64,000 nt of DNA from Siphonodentalium dalli (lineage: Eukaryota; Mollusca; Scaphopoda; Gadilida; Siphonodentaliidae), in assembly GCA_032622095.1 (NCBI GenBank), contig CP136064.1, positions 48,926,073 to 48,990,072 on the forward strand. The letters are read 5' to 3'. A program made the translations under genes and the position numbers. Positions 9,769-20,400 of the stretch are shown here, one piece after another (the stretch's first letter is position 1; every line of letters begins with the position of its first letter). The notes beneath the pieces are model-generated. The model had not been told where the DNA came from. It worked only from the letters and a program-made list of their open reading frames with translations, and ran no database searches.

Positions 9769-12237
9769 CTAGAACACATTTAGCTCCCTGATTCCTTGTA
9801 GCTTGAGTTTCCTCCTTGTTCCACAATGAGTGCTACACGGGGAATGACACTCAGCTGCATAATAGAGAGTCTCTACGGGAGATAAGCAGTTCATGTTTTT
9901 GCGGAAAAACAATTTAGCGAAAGTCTCTTCTCTGCCTTCTGCTGGAAATTCATCTAAGGCGGCTCCACATGTGAAGAAAATGTTTCCCATGACATATTTG
10001 AAATTTCTTATATCAACTGTATTAATTTTATACTTAGAATAAACAACCCTTGATTTATCACATCCTGAACATGTGATATATAGTTTTGTGCGTGTTGCTT
10101 TGATGGGTTAAATGGTATACCATGGCCTTGAGATAGTTTACAAACATTTGATAGCTTATAATTCTCGGATGTTTCATTGCCATATATTTCGTTGAATGGC
10201 ATGTAGTGGTCATTGTTCATTCCTTGTGGTGTTTGGTCGGGCAAATGATGCAGTGATTCAAAAACATCAGGAGGGAGTCTTACGGCTCGACATGTTGTAC
10301 AGCTAGAAACACCACACTTCTTAATGGAAAAAAGCAAGTACGTTGCTTGCAACTGTGTTGAAGAAATGCTTCAAGTTTTGGACGGTTTTTAAGATTTTGC
10401 TTGTTATCCATTTGTTGCAAATCTACATCCAAATTGATTGATTTGAACACGTCTTGCATTTCTTTCTCACTAGCAGGAGTATCAACCAAGAATGGATTAC
10501 CCTTTAGTTTTAAACTTTCAAACATTATGCTTAATCAAGTCGATGCAGGGTTCACATGGTTTCTCAAAGCTTTCCTTTAACTTCTGGTTTTCAGCAATTA
10601 AGCTCCTGATATCATCAGTGCCACTTTGGCTTGACATCTTTTTTTCTTTCAAATTCCATATCTGGTGATTTCTCCCGCATAACACCAATACTGTATAGAC
10701 CCAAATTTAGTATGCAATTAAATTTTTTCAGCTGGGTTGGAGTATGAATGACCCGGTGCTGTTCTTGCAAATATAACGAAATCCAAATCCACGAATTTCT
10801 GGATTGCTATTGCAGCAATCTTAACGCTGAGAAAATTTGACCTATGTTCTGGCCCACCATCGGTGTACACAACGAGAATAGGTGGAACCTTATCTTTCCC
10901 ATTATATTTTAGAATTAAGCTATTTGCTACTTCAGTGACATTTCGCAGTGCTGTGGAAGAACACAATACAGTTGTTTTCAGTAAAATATGAGGAATTCCC
11001 CTGTACCAAGAGCCATTCACATCAGTGGGGATATCATTGACTAGGATGACAGTTGGTGTCAGGGAAACTTTAGAGAAATCGTGGTCCCCGACTTGATATG
11101 ATTCATTTAAGGCAACCAATACCCATTTTCCCCGTGCAAAGCAGCCAACGGGTAACCAGGTTCTGCCACAGAGATTTTATATTTTGTCATCAGTACATAT
11201 GAAACTGGTGTGCTCATTGTACCGTACAGCAAGGCATGTTGCATACTTTGCGATGTCGACGCAATAATGGTCATCAGGGTGTGCTTTTCTCAATTGTCGC
11301 TACTGAATAATATATTTTATTTTGAATCTACCAGTGTAGTTAAGTGCCGAGTGCGTTGTTGGATCCTTAGGCCAAAATTGGAACTTAAACCAAGAGAATG
11401 ATGGAATATCATTTGGTGTTAAACCTTTCTGTGGAGCTTCTTTCTGGCACCTTTCATATAATTGAGAAGCAGAAATAACGACACCCATATGGACTATAAC
11501 GCTGCCATCGTCTGATGCATGTGAGTGACGCCTGTCGTCTACAGCACTTATATCAGTGATGGTGGTTTCGGCTATCGACCAAAATTCATCAAATTTAGGT
11601 TTTCTGCCATTGTGTATTCGTAAATCAGTGATAATTGATGGGTTTCCTTTCTTTAAATACCATCCTCATCCGATCGTCAAGTTCTTTTCAGATTTTTCCC
11701 TGTGATACCGAAGCATCACCTGTTAACTCGTGGTATATAAATCTGAACTGACTATAGGAGACATCTTATCTAGCATCACAAGTTCAAGAAGTGCTTTGGC
11801 CTTAGCTTTGTGCGCCCTTGAGAAATATTTAGGTAAGTCATCTTTGATTTTCGATATTTGCCCACATAGAATCATTCCTCGAACTGTCACTTTGGTCTTC
11901 CTTCCAAACAAAATATGTGGTCCCTTTGGCGCCCCCATAGTGTTGACCAAACAGTACAGACGTGGATTGAAGACCGCTCAGTTTCAGACGTTTCAAGAAT
12001 GAATTGGTCGACTCAAACAGGTTCATAATATTCAACCAACTTCTCCTCTATGGACTGAATAATGTCATGATCAGATCTGTTGTGAACCACAGAGACGTCG
12101 GGAACATGTGGAAGCACAGCAACAGTATTTATATACGTTGGATCATCATCTGATCCTACTTCATTGACAGCTTCTGTCTGTTCAAGGTAGGTATAATATT
12201 TGCATAAACGCCAATAAATATAGTATGCTAATAGCAT
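9769..12237 (-). pseudogene. Broken DDE-type transposase/integrase-like gene
   Basis: Minus-strand pieces line up collinearly with a type of uncharacterised metazoan protein that I remember but cannot name. In order they are: an acidic N-terminal part (EVGSDDDPTYINTVAVLPHV, ~12160); ISKIKDDLPKYFSRAHKAKA (~11850); a stretch SIITDLRIHNGRKPKFDEFW (~11640) leading to IPSFSWFKFQFWPKDPTTHS (~11400); AHPDDHYCVDIAKYATCLAV, then SFICTDDK (first Asp region, 11184-11200); LVVYTDGGPEHRSNF (second Asp region, near 10850-10864); ARTAPGHSYSNPAEK (Glu near 10727) with LNLGLYSIGVMREKSPDMEF after it. C-terminal parts follow: KCGVSSCTTCRAVRLPPDVF...HYMPFNEIYG (~10330-10150) and FFTCGAALDE...LSPVETLYYAAECH (9990-9800). 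Several frameshifts and stops interrupt it and no introns are needed. The TDD / TDGGPEH / NPAEK spacing is what one expects of an RNase H-fold DDE enzyme. The catalytic assignment is inference, not proof. Confidence 0.7.
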
Positions 12238-12264
12238 ACTATATTTATTGGCGTTTACGCAAAT
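12198..12264. repeat. 32-bp-stem palindrome
   Basis: The arms 12198-12229 and 12233-12264 are reverse complements with one mismatch around a 3-base loop. It lies at the 5' end of the DDE-like pseudogene and overlaps its extreme N-terminal open frame, so it could be a later insertion or part of that element's end. Confidence 0.9.
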
Positions 12265-12289
12265 AAATCGTATCGTATGGTTTACTCAT

Positions 12290-12500
12290 ATGAAAATACA
12301 GGTAAAGTTTGAGTTCCGTTCGCCTATTTTTTTTCCGGAGTTATGGTTCTTGCTGACTTATAATTTGACGATTATTTTGGTTCGGTGATCAAGTTAGAAT
12401 TTATTAGGTTCGTTTGGGCTGCCCATATTACCGCAGTTATATGTCTTTGTCGAATGGTAGTATTTCAACTTAGAATATATTGTGTTGATTTTGTGCCAAT
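12290..12500. repeat. Mollusc-type interspersed repeat block
   Basis: Related to 8055-8250: 'ggagttatgg', 'tcaacttagaatat' and a gttcgttt-like segment recur in the same order. Diverged. Confidence 0.4.
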
Positions 12501-13323
12501 ATTAGGTTATATTTCGACTTTAAGAGTGTATGTGCTTACATGTATGCAGCTCAGTTATGAGACAATACACAGGTATTTTATGGAGAGTAAATACTTGGTT
12601 GAACTGCTGACGTGAAATAATTCATGAGAGGCAGGGACGTTGTACAAACACGAGAGCGCATTGCGCCCAAGTGTTTTATAGTATAGACTCTGCCTCGAGT
12701 GAATAGTTATTCACATCACCAGTCCAATCAAGTGATTATTCTGTTTATTATATTCCACTATAAACATCTGATTTACCAGAAATTCTAATAATACCGCCAT
12801 TATACCCATGACGCATACATTTAGATAGCGCGTATTAATACATTAGTCATCTGCACGAACTAGTTAAAGCAAATTATTGTTTATAATCACTCGAGAAATC
12901 AAGGTAAATCACACAGAAATATAATAAATCCGTATAATATATTTCTACAAAGCCCCCGCTCCAAATCAAGCCACCGTTTTTCCAGACACTGCACGCGCGG
13001 CCGAGCTGACTTTTATTTAATTATGAAACGTAGTGACGTTTGTTATAGTGTCTAGTTGTCAGAAAGTCGTCACTAAGTATCAATTTAGTAATAACGTGAC
13101 CAGTGCAATTCTAGTAGATATATGTTGAACTCTGTGTATATAGTACAGCTGCACCGGGGAACACTTCGAGATTAATATATTTCGCATGCATGAGAACAAA
13201 TATCGTGCGTGATCGCGCCACCATGTTAAGTACGACTGCCCTAGCTAGCTCTGATATATTTTGATTACTTCGACAAGAAGAAAAAAAAGGGAAGATAGAT
13301 AAATATACTGCTGGAATAAACAA
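12501..13323. other. Intergenic, nothing recognised
   Basis: No supported gene. A short GC-rich patch occurs around 12985-13003 (gcacgcgcggccgagct). Confidence 0.4.
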
Positions 13324-13468
13324 TGATATGCAGAAAATGGAAAATGTTATATCAAGTTTACAATGTAGAATAATAAATTAGACGAAAAGAAGTTAAAGAA
13401 AGAGGAGAATCCCAAACACGAGCAGACTCTTTGAAACGAAAATTGGATAATAAAAAAAAAAAAAAAAC

Positions 13469-13579
13469 TGCGATGACCAGCAGACGAATGTATTTCAAAA
13501 ACAAGAGAAGGATTTCAAAGAATTTCAGAGAAGACTGGAAGAAAACATCAACGAGAACTTACAGGAACTAACAAAATAA
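13469..13579 (+). pseudogene. Coiled-coil scrap, probably from a LINE ORF1
   Basis: After an A run, an open frame of 36 codons to TAA reads CDDQQTNVFQKQEKDFKEFQ then RRLEENINENLQELTK, a strongly heptad-like, charged coiled coil. Upstream (13324-13440) there are fragments of the same character in shifted frames (MQKMENVISSLQ, KEENPKHEQTL). Such segments are common in the first ORF of LINEs. No other part of the element is visible nearby. Confidence 0.4.
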
Positions 13580-13976
13580 GACCACAATCGACTATACAGT
13601 GTAAACATGCAACAACATATAGTAATATTTTGTAATCTCAATCCCTGGAACCCAATGGGTAGTAGATAATTTATAAATATAATAAATCTTAGTAATATTA
13701 GTTCCAATTTTCAACAAATAATTATGTCGATTGTGCTGATTTTAGAACATAGTCGAACAATTTCCTACTTTAAATTTTAGACTGAAATTCCAAAAATGAC
13801 TATACTGTAAATCTTACCGCCACCAAACGCAATCCCTGTGTTCAACCATAACATCAGCGAAGTATGTCGGTGCAATTGTTACAATAGAAGCTGTTTTCAT
13901 ACAAATGTTATGTAGTTAAACATAGATATATGTATTATTTTGTCTATCTGGTGCACGTGAACAGGCTATCTGGTAG

Positions 13977-13984
13977 ATGTATAT
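13977..13984. repeat. hAT target-site duplication, left copy
   Basis: atgtatat, identical to 14726-14733. Confidence 0.9.
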
Positions 13985-14725
13985 TAGTGTTCGGTCCGAA
14001 TATTCGAATGTTAGAATATTCGCTCGTAAAAATAAATATTCGAATATTCGAATGATTATTTGACTATTCGAATATTCGAGAATAATTTCCGGGTAATTGT
14101 TTCCTGGTTTGTTATTAGTCTGAGGGTCTGTTAAAAGTAGTCTATTTTCCACTGACCATAAACGAATTAATATGACGTAACTGTAACATTCTGATTTGAT
14201 TGGCGTCATAACGTCGAAATAATTTTGTTGGCTTGGTGTAAACCAGATCGTGCTTGCATGTGGTCATAGGAAGCGGACCTATAAGGCATCGTTCTGTTTT
14301 GTTTGCGCGTTGTCATTTGTGTGTATAATATGGCGTCAAATTCGAAGAAATGAGATATATGGACTCACTTCACGTTGGATGACAAAACTAAAAAGGCTAC
14401 CACAGGGCTGATCTCTACTGAAAAACGCAACCGATTGAAGCCGCAGACTGTCCGAATGTTACACTTCTTGAACAAGAACCTTTACGCCATGCATGGGACA
14501 TTGACTACTTGAACTTCATAAACAGATAAACTCTTGCCATTAAGCCAAAAAACTATTTTTTTGGCGTATAGCATGTGCATGAATAAATATGCTATTTCAT
14601 TAAATAATAAATTGTTCCAAAACATGTTATCTATATAATTTTATAATATATCTAAATATTCGAATACTATTCGAATATTCGAACCGAATATTCGAATACC
14701 GAAATCCGTCGAATACCGAACACTA
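13985..14725. mobile_element. hAT-superfamily deletion derivative
   Basis: Terminal inverted repeats TAGTGTTCGGT (13985) and ACCGAACACTA (ending 14725) are perfect over 11 bp and are flanked by the identical 8-bp duplication atgtatat, the hAT signature. The subterminal regions are packed with TATTCGAATATTCGAAT repeats on both sides (13998-14075 and 14650-14700), probable transposase-binding arrays. At 741 bp it is too short to encode a transposase, but it keeps the start of one (see next entry). Confidence 0.93.
14330..14470 (+). pseudogene. hAT transposase N-terminal remnant (BED-finger start)
   Basis: An ATG at 14330 begins MASNSKK, then a TGA, then DIWTHFTLDDKTKKATT. The W-x-H-F-T-L-D-x-x-x-K-K-A pattern is how BED zinc fingers of hAT transposases usually begin (S-x-V-W-x-H-F). 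The cysteines and histidines that would complete the finger are absent, because the element is deleted downstream. The plus orientation of the transposase within the element follows from this. Confidence 0.6.
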
Positions 14726-14733
14726 ATGTATAT
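14726..14733. repeat. hAT target-site duplication, right copy
   Basis: atgtatat, identical to 13977-13984. Confidence 0.9.
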
Positions 14734-15530
14734 GTGGTGGTAAGTTCGCGAGCTTCATATAGTCCGGCACGTCTTTTTCAACGTATAATTTGACAGACTG
14801 ACAAGGGAACACTAGTCTAAATGGTCAGACATGTTATGGCAGCCTTTCTCACTCAATGTTTTCCTTATACGGCCAGCGATACGGCACATAAAGATTCTTC
14901 GATTGAAAATATAGCATGAACATGTCATACATATTACACCCCAGTAACACAGCTCTGTAGAAATATGTTTGAAAAAACACACACACACGTATACAATCAG
15001 TTTGACCGGATCGGTCGACTATAATTGGCCGGAGGACCAAGTTGCTTGGGAATTGTTATATGTTAGCTAGGTGATTTGGTGTTGGTCTTGTTATTTGATT
15101 GCGACCTTTGGATAGATGAGCTGTTAGGGAGATCTCCCGGAACATAGATCAGGACACATGAATGTCAGTCGGGTCGTTCTCTCCGTCTCTTTGATGGGTC
15201 TTCATAACAAACAAAACGAACAAATTGAATCAATCTGACGATAAATTTAATAGGATCCGATAATAGCGGCCTGGCGAGACCTTTATATCATACTTAATGT
15301 TATTATACAGTGTCGATAATCCCGCGGGGAGGCAAATCTCAGTAAATTATCTACCAGATTTGATTTAACAAGAATCCCGATCGCGCATTATGTTACACAG
15401 TCCAAATTATAACAAGAACAATATAAAGCGACACATAGTCGTCAAATCTCAAATTAGCCCCTTTAGTTACTAAATAGAATCTCCCATACACCCAGTTATA
15501 AAAGTATAACTTAACACTTCCATGACTGGA
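14734..15530. other. Intergenic, nothing recognised
   Basis: No gene or clear repeat supported; a short CA run occurs at about 14974-14987. Confidence 0.4.
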
Positions 15531-15550
15531 GCTTCCTGGAATTTTGCGAA

Positions 15551-15700
15551 AACCCTGTGCCAGTACATGCTCTTATGTATGCGAGTCTCCCACAGGGAGC
15601 CTCGCATACATAAGAGAAAACATTGGCATAACTGTTAATAACAATATTTACCTTGTAAGCCAGTGCATTCTCTTATATGAGAGGCTCCCTGGAAGGGGTC
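15551..15700. mobile_element. Twin-hairpin element, copy B (diverged)
   Basis: ccctgtgcc at 15553 is followed by a hairpin (15565-15620) whose arms, tgctcttatgtatgcgag and ctcgcatacataagaga, match the copy A stem with changes. A short interior (ataacaatatttaccttgtaagcc) leads to a second, damaged hairpin start at 15663 (tgcattctcttatatgagag). The interior matches, in reverse complement, the interior of copy D at 60.65 kb. The outer left flank (catgactggagcttcc...gcgaaaa) matches the outer right flank of copy A in reverse complement. Confidence 0.6.
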
Positions 15701-15919
15701 GTCTGCCTTAAAATTTATAAATATTTCATGAATGAGCGTATACAATTATTAGTATTCTAGTATTTTGCCCATGGCCAGTTTCCTGCATGTGGCCATAGTT
15801 GGAAATGTGGCTCCTTCAACTCACCGCCACGACGTTACTGAATGCTTATTGCATATAATGGTAGATCGGCTTTAGAATAATTAAATGTATATACGCATAT
15901 TAATTGACACCCCTTATAA

Positions 15920-16075
15920 TAATCGGACCTTCGGACTATTGAGCATTCGGAGTATCGGACCTTCGGGGTATATGGTCTTTGGAATAATGGACCTTCGTAA
16001 TATGGGACCTTTGGAGTATTGAACCTTCGTAATATGGTACCTTCGGAGTATTGGATCTTCGGAGTATCGGAATAA
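15920..16075. repeat. 16-17-bp minisatellite
   Basis: About nine units of the form tatYggaccttcggag, somewhat diverged. The overlapping minus-strand frames (…ILRRFNTPKVPYYEGPL…) are repeat translations, not genes. Confidence 0.8.
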
Positions 16076-16149
16076 AGGGTTGACATGATGCAAAAAGTCA
16101 AGTAATGGTAATGTATTACATTGCAAAGTAATGGACCCATTCCTGACTG

Positions 16150-16491
16150 GTGTTGAGTAAAATCTTAGTCAACAAGATTTCCAGTGCGTGGGGCTATGAG
16201 TTTCGAATTCTTTGTTGTGGTATTCATCATTTTTGTTTAAATAGTAAAATAAGGCAAGCAGCTACATGTATATACCCAGGCTATTTCAAACAAGATCAGT
16301 CGAACGAAACATATGATTTAAGCGATTCTACCAAGAATACAAGCAATAGCAGTGAAGTGGCTATAGATATCAATTCAGCAGCGTATACCCATCAGTATCA
16401 TGTCACATACATCGTTCAGGGCCATTATCTGTATCCACGGGTAGTCGCTACCTCGAGGCTACGGCATGGTTCATCACTGTCACGGTACTAA
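16150..16491 (+). CDS. Hypothetical ORF, 113 codons
   Basis: The frame runs from about 16150 to TAA at 16489-16491. The central part (SNETYDLSDSTKNTSNSSEV then AIDINSAAYTHQYHVTYIVQ) has plausible protein composition and no repeat character. No domain, signal peptide or membrane segment is evident and the start codon is weak. It could be an exon or chance. Confidence 0.2.
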   Translation: MLSKILVNKISSAWGYEFRILCCGIHHFCLNSKIRQAATCIYPGYFKQDQSNETYDLSDSTKNTSNSSEVAIDINSAAYTHQYHVTYIVQGHYLYPRVVATSRLRHGSSLSRY

Positions 16492-17024
16492 ATTAGATCC
16501 CATTCATATACAATGAAAGTCGCGTTTTGTATTATTCTATTAGAAAACACAAATTTTCTGCAACATTTAGCATTGAATTTATCGCCATATATCCATATAG
16601 TACTGTCACAAGTCAAATCGCCAGCATTCAGTCGCGACAAATGGAACATGAGCACGCGACAGTAATATTATTAACTAGACCGCGAAGTTGCTATTCATGA
16701 ATTGGCGATATCCAACCTGCATCTCATTTCATGAGTTGATTTATCGTCGCCTAGAAAAATCATCTGCATGAGTGAGAACACGACCTAACATGTCAGACAA
16801 ATATCATATTCCACACTGTTAGTTTTTATTTTATTTTTGGTTATATGAAAAATTGCAGCCTGTTCTCCTGGAAATAAGTTAATATTGAACTTATTTAAAA
16901 AAACCACAAACAAAAATAAGGCCATATCGGCATTATTTGAATCTGAATTATGCTCTTTATGAACCCGAATTGACTCGCCAGATGTATGCTCTTTTTTAAT
17001 GTGTTTTTATTGTGACAGGCACCA
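16492..17024. other. Intergenic, nothing recognised
   Basis: No gene or repeat supported. Confidence 0.4.
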
Positions 17025-17512
17025 TTAAAGGCACGTGCGGCCTTAATTGTCGAAAATATTCATATTTGTTCCAAACACCGTAAACAGAAAAACATTAAAA
17101 CGCTTACAGTTCCGTTCATATATACCATGACCATCGCGTAAACAGCATGTTATCATAAATACCTGCTATATTTTACCCAAGCAAGAGCCGGATTGTGTTA
17201 CAGAAGACAGCACACTGCTACTGGCTAATCACACACAAATGGCATAAACGCTCTTTATTAGTTCCATATCAGGTATTCACCAACAAAGAACGCTCTTTAT
17301 GTTTACCATCATAATATAAACAAACACAAGAAAAGTTACTTTTTATGCTTTTGTTTACATAACAATGGACAAACATATGACTATAACATACTGTTTATTG
17401 CGATATTTCTTATTTGTATACGGACAAAGTCTATCTACATTTTCATGTTCTTTCTGTTTGTGGCGGTTTTTGACGGGTGGAAATATTTTCACAGGATACC
17501 CACCGCCAAAAA
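17025..17512. mobile_element. MITE with TTAA end, family 2, right-truncated copy
   Basis: Left terminus TTAAAGGCACGTGCGGCC at 17025. The body is the same as 61815-62305 and, inverted, as 26607-27108: cgaaaatattcatatttgtt, gttcatatataccatgacc, agaacgctctttatgtttac and gtggcggtttttgacgggtg in order. It stops within 'cccaccgcca' near 17510, so the right TTAA end is lost. Confidence 0.85.
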
Positions 17513-18477
17513 CAAGTCCTAAAAACAAGTACGGTACATTATTTCATACACCTATCGACGCATTTCATCCCCATAATGTCACGAAGACGCTCGATATCTC
17601 GTCGGATAGGAGAATATAGGAGCTATATCAAGAAACTTTGTAATCCTAGTGGTTTTCGATTTATTAGACGGCCGGGTTTCGCAAGATCTTTGTTTAATAT
17701 TTAGGTATACAGCTAATACTAGAGTTCTCAGAAAACGTCATGGATGGCCTATTTTTTTTATTTTTTTTACCTAAATCGGTTAAGGGACCGAGAAATGGCA
17801 TATATTGACCCCTCTGCATAGACGGCGGCCATTTTGAATTGGGGTGGGTGTATGGAAAGGGTGTTTTGTGGACTACCCTACAACACACAGCGCTGTAAGC
17901 TAAATATAACATTTTCGATTAAGGAATGAAAGTAACATTCGTGTTAAATTGTGTATATTTATTGAATTTCGAGTACGGCACCATGTAGTTAATGTAGAGG
18001 GTATGCATCATGTGTATCATTTAAGTCACCACAATCCGCGCGGACCAGAACAAGAGGTGTGTATATAATAAGTATTATGCCCCCCCCCCCCCCCCCCTGA
18101 TAATTATGACGCCACTTCGAGTAAGATATAATGTTAATGCAGGGCCAAATGTTACCACGAAACAGTCCCACGTCAACGCGTTGCTAAAGTACGTTTGCTA
18201 TATACGATGACGTTTCAGACCATTGTTTAATTCCACGTTAATATCATTGAAATTGAATAGCGTATTTTGCATTTATAAAAGAGAGTTTTAAAATACACAA
18301 ACAAATGTGAGTATATATATTTTAATTATTTTATCATTGTTCAATTAAGACGTACAGTAATGCTCATCTTGCTTTATACAACTAAATTAGGATGCATCTT
18401 AGAATGTCTAATTTCATTTTGTCTACATTAGATCACATTAGTCGTATTGGAATTTGCGCATTACTATTTTTCGATCA
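17513..18477. other. Intergenic, nothing recognised
   Basis: Contains an 18-base C run (18080-18097) and otherwise AT-rich sequence with no supported gene. Confidence 0.4.
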
Positions 18478-18508
18478 GTTTTGAATTCCGTCTGCGGGAA
18501 TTCAAAAC
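18478..18508. repeat. Short palindrome
   Basis: gttttgaattcc (18478) and ggaattcaaaac (ending 18508) form a 12-bp stem with a 7-base loop. Confidence 0.85.
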
Positions 18509-18799
18509 GGCATAAACTATTTTCGTAACAGTGTATATCCGATCATAGTTGCAGTTCTTAATCTTTGATAGATACGCGTGTGCATTAAATAGCATGCATC
18601 GTGACGAAAAAGTTTGATCGAGTAGAACATTAATGCATCATTTTGTTGTGAAGATGGGTGTTTATTAATGATTCAAATAATCATTCTGATATGTTATTAT
18701 GGCCATAATTAAATAATCTCGAGATAAATCCAATTGTATTTTGCGAAGGCAGCTGAGTTTTTTTTTTAAATAGTTAGGTTGGCATATCTATATCTATAT

Positions 18800-19815
18800 T
18801 TGGGAATGTCTGTGTTCTATAGAAATTCATGTGGAAACATCTAGATCACACAAAAGGGGTCTAACATGGGTAACCTTTTACGAGGAAGATAACGTTGCGG
18901 GTTAGAATTTTCTAAAGTGACGCTCTTCTTGTCAGGGGCAGAAAAGGGGGAGAGGCAGCTTAACATTTTGTCGCCGATTTCCACCAAACGTATACATAAT
19001 CATATCCATGATATGATGACTATTGGTGTGGTTTATACATGTCAAAAGTGGTGCCGTTCGAGCCAGGGGCGCAGGGGGAAGAGGACACCAAAATTGATAA
19101 CAATATTTTTAGGGGCGATTTCCACTAAATTGATACACGCTTTTTCCCATGACACATGTAATCTCATCGTGTGACTTAAAAACGCTAAATTGGCGCCGTT
19201 TCAATTGGGTATCAAAATTTGCGCCGTTCAAGTCAGGGTGCACGGTAGGATAAAGGGCTACAAATATTAATAAAAACTTTTAACGCCGATTTCCACCAAA
19301 TTGATACACATTTTCTCCATGATAAAGGAATCTAATCGTGTGATTTAAAGACGCCAACTTGGTGCTGTTTGAGTGAAAGCTGGGGGCTGTAAATTTATAG
19401 CAATTTAATTGTTTAGTCATCGATTTCCACCAACTTTATATATATTCCTCTTCATAAATGAGTCTAATTTTGTGGTTTAAAGATGCCAAAAGGGGCGCCG
19501 CTTGAGGGAGGGGAGTATCACCAAAACTAATACAAATATGTTTAGCACCAATTTCCACCAAATTAATTCACGCTCTTCTCCAATGATACGAGGAATCAAA
19601 TCGTGGGTTAAAGACGCCACATTTGGTGCCGTTATTTGCAAACGTCTGTCTGTTCTATATAACTTCACGTGACAGGGGACCATTTAGGTGTCACCATAGG
19701 GGTCTTTTTACGAGGAAGATAATGGTGCTGGCTAATGTGTTCTATCTTGGCATAAAAGGGAAGCAAACATTCTGAACTATTTTTGTCGCCGATTTACACC
19801 AAAATCAGCGAGAGT
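18800..19815. repeat. Diverged tandem array with a ccgatttccaccaa core
   Basis: The core gatttccaccaaattgatac recurs near 18972, 19115, 19283, 19420, 19549 and 19787, each followed by 'ctccatgata...aatctaatcgtgtg', 'aaagacgcca' and '(g)gtgccgttNgag' segments. Spacing is irregular (about 130-240 bp). The segment 'ttttacgaggaagataa' occurs both near 18876 and near 19710, which suggests a larger unit was also duplicated. Confidence 0.75.
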
Positions 19816-19829
19816 GCTCGTTTTGGGTC

Positions 19830-20400
19830 AGGACAATTAAGAAACTGACAATTGTGCAAACACATATAAAACAATATCAAAACAGACAGCAATACTGATT
19901 TGAGAACAGCCAATAAACCTGCATAAAATTGATCAGCAAATACAAATAATTTAATTTAACAAGGCTCTGGTGGATCATGATATTTGAAGTAGCTGGCAAA
20001 CAAGCCTCCTGAATGAATTGATAAGATATTTATAATATCTGTTGAATCTGGCGTGAATCATAATCAATTCATCAAGTTGACAATCGGCGGTTGACTCAGT
20101 AGGTGATCCCTCGCCCAACAGCCAGCATACCTCCACACAACATGCATGGTGTCCCCTTCCATCCAAGTTAACATTTTCTCTCGAAGCATAATATCGAACT
20201 TTGAAAACTCAAAGATCAAAATATTTGACAGATTTTGGAGATTTTCTTTTTGTTTTGGAATAATAGTGGAGACTATCCATTACCTGCGCTACATGATCTG
20301 GAACAGGAATAATATAAGTCTCCGCCACTTGTGTTGCAAGTTATATACTGAGTTTAGTTTGACTCGGTTTGAATGCTGGCATCAACACACTTTTTAGCTC
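19830..20400 (-). mobile_element. Retroelement fragment, second copy of 22950-23550
   Basis: This segment and 22950-23550 are diverged direct repeats: aacacatataaaac, gataagatatttataatatc, tgttgaatctggcgtgaatc, aatcaattcatcaagttgac and ttttggagattt occur in the same order in both. In the other copy the sequence continues into a zinc-knuckle gag, so this is the gag 3' end plus 3' non-coding region on the minus strand. It is cut off at about 20400 by a different repeat. Confidence 0.75.

Noticed and set aside
15835-16140. 101-codon minus-strand ORF rich in YSEG/LRR
   Set aside because: It is the translation of the 16-17-bp minisatellite; periodic residues follow the DNA repeat.
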